DNA from: Archangium gephyra
GTDB lineage: Bacteria; Myxococcota; Myxococcia; Myxococcales; Myxococcaceae
Reading direction: 5' to 3'
NCBI RefSeq assembly: GCF_001027285.1
Contig: NZ_CP011509.1
Span: 8,146,501 to 8,210,500, forward strand
Length of the DNA: 64,000 bases
Positions 60,187 to 64,000 of this stretch are shown here, in pieces. A program made the translations under genes and the position numbers. The notes under the pieces were generated by a model, which saw only the letters and a program-made list of their open reading frames with translations, was not told the origin of the DNA and did not search any database. Within the stretch, counting starts at the first letter, position 1; every line of letters starts with the position of its first letter.

Positions 60187-62915
60187 CAGTGCGCGTCCGC
60201 CCACGTCCTCCCCGCCCCCACTTCCACCTTGAGGGGCACCTTGAGCTGCATCACCGCGTTCATGCACCGGCGCGCCAGCTCCTTCACCTTCTCCACCTCG
60301 TCCTCCGGCGCCTCGAAGAGCAATTCGTCGTGCACCTGCAGCAGCATCTGCGTGCGCAGGCCCTGCTTCTGCAACTCCTCGTCCACCGCCAGCATCGCCT
60401 TCTTGATGAGGTCCGCCGCCGTGCCCTGAATGGGCATGTTGATGGCGGCGCGCTCGGCCGCCTGCACCACCTGCCGGTTCTTCGCTCGCAGGTCCGCCAT
60501 CGGCCGGCGCCGCCCGAAGAGCGTCTCCACGTATCCCCTCTCCCGCGCCACCCGCACCGTCTCCTCCAGGTAGCGTTTGATGCCGGCGTAGCGTTTGAAG
60601 TAGCGCTCGATGATGTCGCGCGCCTCCTCGTCCGGGATGTTCAGGCGCGTGGACAACCCGTAGGAGCTCAGGCCGTAGGCGATGCCGAAGTTCACCGTCT
60701 TCGCCACGCGGCGCTGATCCCTCGTCACCTGGTCCTGCGCCACGCCGAAGATCTCCGCCGCCGTGCGGCTGTGGATGTCCTCGTCCCGGGCGAAGGCGTC
60801 GATGAGCACCGGATCCTCGGCGATGTGCGCCAGCAGCCGCAGCTCGATCTGGCTGTAGTCCGCCGAGACGAGCTGATTCCCCTCCTCCGCGATGAAGGCG
60901 CGGCGGATCTCCATTCCCAGCTCGGTGCGGATGGGGATGTTCTGCAGGTTGGGATCCGACGAGGACAGCCGCCCCGTGGCCGTGGCCGCCTGGTGGAAGG
61001 TGGTGTGGATGCGCCCGTTCCTCGCCAGCTCTGGCAGCGTGTCCAGGTAGGTGCTCTTGAGCTTGGACAGCGAGCGGTACTCGATGATGGCGCGCGGCAG
61101 CTTGTGCACCTCGGCCAGCTTCTCCAGCACCTCTTGATCCGTGGAGGGGCCCGTCTTCCCCCGCTTCAGGACCGGCAGCTCCAGCTTCTTGTAGAGCACC
61201 TCGGCCAGCTGCGGATTGGAGCCCACGTTGAACTCGGTGCCCGCGAGCTCGTGGATCTCCTTCACCTTCGCCTCACACTCCGCCCCCACCTTGTCGGAGA
61301 TCTGCCGCAGCACCTTCACGTCCACCTTCACGCCGCGCGACTCCATGCGCGCCAGCAGCGGCACCAGCGGCAGCTCCAGCTCCCGCGCGAGCTTCGTCAG
61401 GCCCAGCGGCTCCAGCTCCTCCCACAGCCCGGGCGCCAGTTGCCGCGCCGCTTCCGCCCGGAGCGCGTACGCCAGTGCCACCTCCTCGGGCGAGTACTCC
61501 TTCAGCGCCCGGGCCTTGCGGCCACTCGTGGTGGGCAGCTCGAGCAGGTCCACCTGGAGCCGCTCGCGGGCGAGGAACTCCACGCTGTGATCCCTCCGCG
61601 AGGCATCCAGCAGGTAGCTGAGCAGCTCGACGTCGTCCTCCCCTCCCCTCAGCTGGATTCCCTCGCGGTTGAGCAGCAGCCAGAGGGCCTTGAGGTCATG
61701 CCCGCCCTTCTTCACCGCCACGTCCTCCAGCACGCCCTGGAGGGCCGCCTTGAAGTCCGCGGGCCGCACCTGCTCCACGCCGAGCCCCACGTGCGCCAGC
61801 GGCACGTAGCGCGTGCTGCCGTCCTTCAGTGCCACCCCCAGGCCCACCAGCGAGCCGGCGAAGGGCAGGCCCTCGTATGCGGGCACCAGCGTCACCGCGC
61901 CCGCCTCGCGCACCGCCGTGGCCAACGCCTGGAGCGCCTCCTTCGTGGTGACGATCTCCGTCTTCGCCGGCAGCGTCGCGGCCGTCCTCGGGGCCGCGCT
62001 CGCGCCCGTCGTGGCCTCCCCAGCGGCATCACTACCCGGGGCCGCCTTCGGCAGCTCGCGCAGCAGCGCGGAGAACTCCAGGTCGGTGAAGAGCTGACGC
62101 AACTGCTCGTCATGCGGCGGCTGGCGCTTCAACTGCTCGATGGTCACGTCCAGCTTCAGGTCCGTGCGGAACGTCACCAGATCCCTGGCGCGCAGCAGGC
62201 TCTCGCGGTGCGCCGCGATGGCCTCGCGCATCTTCGGCTTCTTCACCTCGGAGAGCCGCTCGAGCATCGCGTCCACGGAGCCGAACTGGGTCAGCAGCTC
62301 CACCGCCGACTTCGGGCCGATGCCCGGCACCTTGGGGACGTTGTCCACGGCGTCGCCGATGAGCGCCAGGTAGTCGCGCATCTGCTTCGGCTCGATCCCC
62401 AGCCGCTCCTTCACCTCGTCGGGGTCCGTGTAGCGCTCGTTCTGCGGATCGTACAGGTGCACGTCCTTGTCGACGATCTGCACGAAGTCCTTGTCGCCGG
62501 TGACCACCAGGACGCAGAAGCCCTCGGCCGTGGCGCTCTTGGCCAGGGTGCCAATCACGTCATCCGCCTCCCAGCCGGCCACCTCCAGCACGGGCAGGTT
62601 CAGGGCCTCCACCACCTGGCGGATGTAGGGGAACTGCTGCGCCAAGTCCTCCGGCATGGCCTGCCGGTTGGCCTTGTAGTTGGGATCGATCTTCTGGCGC
62701 TCGGCGCGGCTCTCCTTGTCGAAGGCGAGCGCCACGTGGGTGGGGTTCAGCTCCTTGAGCGCCTTGAGCACCTGCCGGGTGAAGCCCAGGGTGGCGTTGG
62801 TGGGCACACCCTTGCGGTTCGTCAGGGGGGGAATCGCGTGATAGGCGCGGAAGATGAAGCTGGAGGCGTCGATCAGGACGAGGCGGGACGAGCCGCCCGG
62901 AGGGCTGGGAACCAT
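60186..62915 (-). CDS. polA: DNA polymerase I
   Basis: The 909-residue protein has a 5' nuclease domain (about 10-290; DASSFIFRAYHA, GWEADDVIGTLA, GDKDFVQ), a degenerate 3'-5' exonuclease-like domain (about 320-510) and the polymerase domain with DPNLQNIP, the catalytic DYSQIELR, FGIAYGLSSYG and VHDELLFE. It fills gaps and removes RNA primers. The usual exonuclease residues D-x-E in motif I and the Asp of motif II are missing (AVTLVPAYEG; GHDLKALWLL), so proofreading is probably absent, as in Taq polymerase. Two short genes are translationally coupled after it. Confidence 0.97.
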   Translation of the reverse strand: MVPSPPGGSSRLVLIDASSFIFRAYHAIPPLTNRKGVPTNATLGFTRQVLKALKELNPTHVALAFDKESRAERQKIDPNYKANRQAMPEDLAQQFPYIRQVVEALNLPVLEVAGWEADDVIGTLAKSATAEGFCVLVVTGDKDFVQIVDKDVHLYDPQNERYTDPDEVKERLGIEPKQMRDYLALIGDAVDNVPKVPGIGPKSAVELLTQFGSVDAMLERLSEVKKPKMREAIAAHRESLLRARDLVTFRTDLKLDVTIEQLKRQPPHDEQLRQLFTDLEFSALLRELPKAAPGSDAAGEATTGASAAPRTAATLPAKTEIVTTKEALQALATAVREAGAVTLVPAYEGLPFAGSLVGLGVALKDGSTRYVPLAHVGLGVEQVRPADFKAALQGVLEDVAVKKGGHDLKALWLLLNREGIQLRGGEDDVELLSYLLDASRRDHSVEFLARERLQVDLLELPTTSGRKARALKEYSPEEVALAYALRAEAARQLAPGLWEELEPLGLTKLARELELPLVPLLARMESRGVKVDVKVLRQISDKVGAECEAKVKEIHELAGTEFNVGSNPQLAEVLYKKLELPVLKRGKTGPSTDQEVLEKLAEVHKLPRAIIEYRSLSKLKSTYLDTLPELARNGRIHTTFHQAATATGRLSSSDPNLQNIPIRTELGMEIRRAFIAEEGNQLVSADYSQIELRLLAHIAEDPVLIDAFARDEDIHSRTAAEIFGVAQDQVTRDQRRVAKTVNFGIAYGLSSYGLSTRLNIPDEEARDIIERYFKRYAGIKRYLEETVRVARERGYVETLFGRRRPMADLRAKNRQVVQAAERAAINMPIQGTAADLIKKAMLAVDEELQKQGLRTQMLLQVHDELLFEAPEDEVEKVKELARRCMNAVMQLKVPLKVEVGAGRTWADAH

Positions 62916-63008
62916 AGGTCCCCGGCCATAGTCGAGCCCCCCGCCCCCTGTCCATGGTGGGGACGCCCTCGTGGAGCACCCGTCAACGCTCCCGGGGCGT
63001 CCCAGGGC

Positions 63009-64000
63009 TCAGCAGCCGTTCTCCTTCTTCGTGGCCGCCACCTTCTCCTCGAGCCCGTCACCCGGCACGGCGAGGTCCAGCACGGCATCCAGATCCTCGC
63101 AGGTCGCGGCGGCCTTGAGGGCCTTGAGGCCACGCGTGGAGCAGCGGCCCACCTGGAAGTTCAGGTCCGTGTTGCCCGCGTAGAAGCGGAAGCCCAGCTT
63201 CCAGATGCGGCAGGCGCGGCGCTGATCGCCACGGTCATCCCAGAAGGTGCCCCGGGTGATGGCCTTGGCGGCCATGTCCTGCTGGATGTTGCGCTTGTAG
63301 AAGGACGGCCGGGTGTCGGCCAGATCGCCCATCAGCCGCTTGTCCACCTCCAGCGCCTCCAGCAGCGGCTCGGCGGCCTTCTCCACATCCTCGTTCTGCA
63401 GGTGGCCCTGGCCGATCTTGAAGAGCTGATCCACGTTGCTCACGGCCGTGAGCAGCTTGTCCGCCTCGCCGTGGTACTGGGCCAGCTCGTAGTTGGAGCG
63501 CAGCTTCTGCAGGGTCATGAACGCCTCGTTCCCGCGTCCACCCCAGTAGTCCATCATCGCCGCCACCAGGAACTTGTTGGGCAGGCGCTGCTTGAAGGAG
63601 TCCTCCACCAGCTTCTTGGGATCCGGCGCGGCCTCGTCCTCGAAGAAGATGTCCGACACCGGGCAGTGCCACGGCGTGGCGTTGGGCTCCAGCTTCTTCC
63701 GGGCGATGAGGAAGTCCAGGTAGAGCTTGTCCTTGGGCCGCCACTCGTTGCGCCCCAGCCGCTTCTTCTTCTCCAGCACCAGGTTGAAGCCGATGGGCGG
63801 CTCCAGCTCCTCGCGGGACATCTTCTGGCAGGCGAAGCCCATGTAGAGCTCACACCGGGGCACCGCGGGAGCCCAGTTGCCATCGCGCAGGTAGCGCTTG
63901 CAGTCGTCCTCGGCGCGCTTCACCACCTGGGCCACCGCCTCCTGCACCTTGGGCTTGGCGCGGCGGAAGTAGGCGCTCTCCTTGGGAATCTTCTTGAAGA
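63009..64000 (-). CDS. TPR-like protein, 5' end beyond the window
   Basis: The frame is open to the right edge and beyond, so the start is missing; 330 residues are visible. Helical repeats with A-x-x-A-x-x-L spacing suggest tetratricopeptide-like arrays (IGQGHLQNEDVEKAAEPLLEALEVDKR; DDRGDQRRACRIWKLGF), and several conserved Cys are present. Proteins of this type in myxobacteria often have an N-terminal FHA domain, which would lie outside the window. The stop is 93 bases before the polA start on the same strand. Confidence 0.7.
   Translation of the reverse strand, partial: FKKIPKESAYFRRAKPKVQEAVAQVVKRAEDDCKRYLRDGNWAPAVPRCELYMGFACQKMSREELEPPIGFNLVLEKKKRLGRNEWRPKDKLYLDFLIARKKLEPNATPWHCPVSDIFFEDEAAPDPKKLVEDSFKQRLPNKFLVAAMMDYWGGRGNEAFMTLQKLRSNYELAQYHGEADKLLTAVSNVDQLFKIGQGHLQNEDVEKAAEPLLEALEVDKRLMGDLADTRPSFYKRNIQQDMAAKAITRGTFWDDRGDQRRACRIWKLGFRFYAGNTDLNFQVGRCSTRGLKALKAAATCEDLDAVLDLAVPGDGLEEKVAATKKENGC

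Overview
The window is very GC-rich, densely packed bacterial chromosome with strong third-position GC bias. It looks like a myxobacterium of the Cystobacterineae type (Archangium/Cystobacter/Stigmatella-like). The grounds are a small heat-shock protein closely resembling Stigmatella SP21, a PilY1/minor-pilin cluster, many lipoproteins and Ig-like surface proteins, an Imm11-type immunity gene and a TPR protein of myxobacterial style. Assignments rest on reading the sequence and on family knowledge; no database was searched.

Left part (1-19.4 kb). After a TonB-like protein and a small unknown comes a leftward operon, 11305 to 1354. It encodes a 1649-residue multicopper oxidase, a YVTN beta-propeller protein, two SCO-type copper chaperones and a cytochrome c fused to a periplasmic-binding domain. 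The last four genes overlap or share stop/start bases, so they are probably one exported redox/copper unit. Upstream are two paralogous Ig/FN3 proteins behind duplicated non-coding blocks. Then come an orphan ModA, a lipoprotein, Bcp peroxiredoxin, a VIT/vWA protein and a receiver-like protein without the phospho-acceptor Asp.

Centre (19.5-34.5 kb). This is a class II lanthipeptide locus. Two HlyD-type adaptors and a C39-peptidase ABC exporter (LanT) lead into a first precursor (LanA1, TTG start). A second precursor with an almost identical leader and a different core (LanA2) lies 5.1 kb away, directly before a LanM synthetase. Between the precursors sit a sulfurtransferase, a repeat-rich lipoprotein, a methyltransferase and a lipoprotein of barrel-like composition. 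A WecG/TagA glycosyltransferase and a LuxR-type response regulator follow on the other strand.

Right-centre (34.5-41 kb). An SP21-like heat-shock protein, a DUF2267 protein, RDD and SpoIIM-like membrane proteins and a nitrilase are followed by four closely spaced tRNA or tRNA-like sequences, some non-canonical, and a DUF92/phytol-kinase-like membrane protein.

Right part (41-64 kb). An Asp-box lipoprotein and an Ig-repeat lipoprotein with three 606-bp tandem repeats precede pilY1 and pilV-, pilW- and pilX-like minor pilins. Then come a J-domain zinc-ribbon protein, proC, a DivIVA protein, a frameshifted DUF167 gene, an HELAH metallopeptidase and an unknown. Leftward from 62915, polA is translationally coupled to a short exported protein and an Imm11-like gene, which look like a decayed toxin/immunity cassette. 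A TPR-like protein runs off the right edge.
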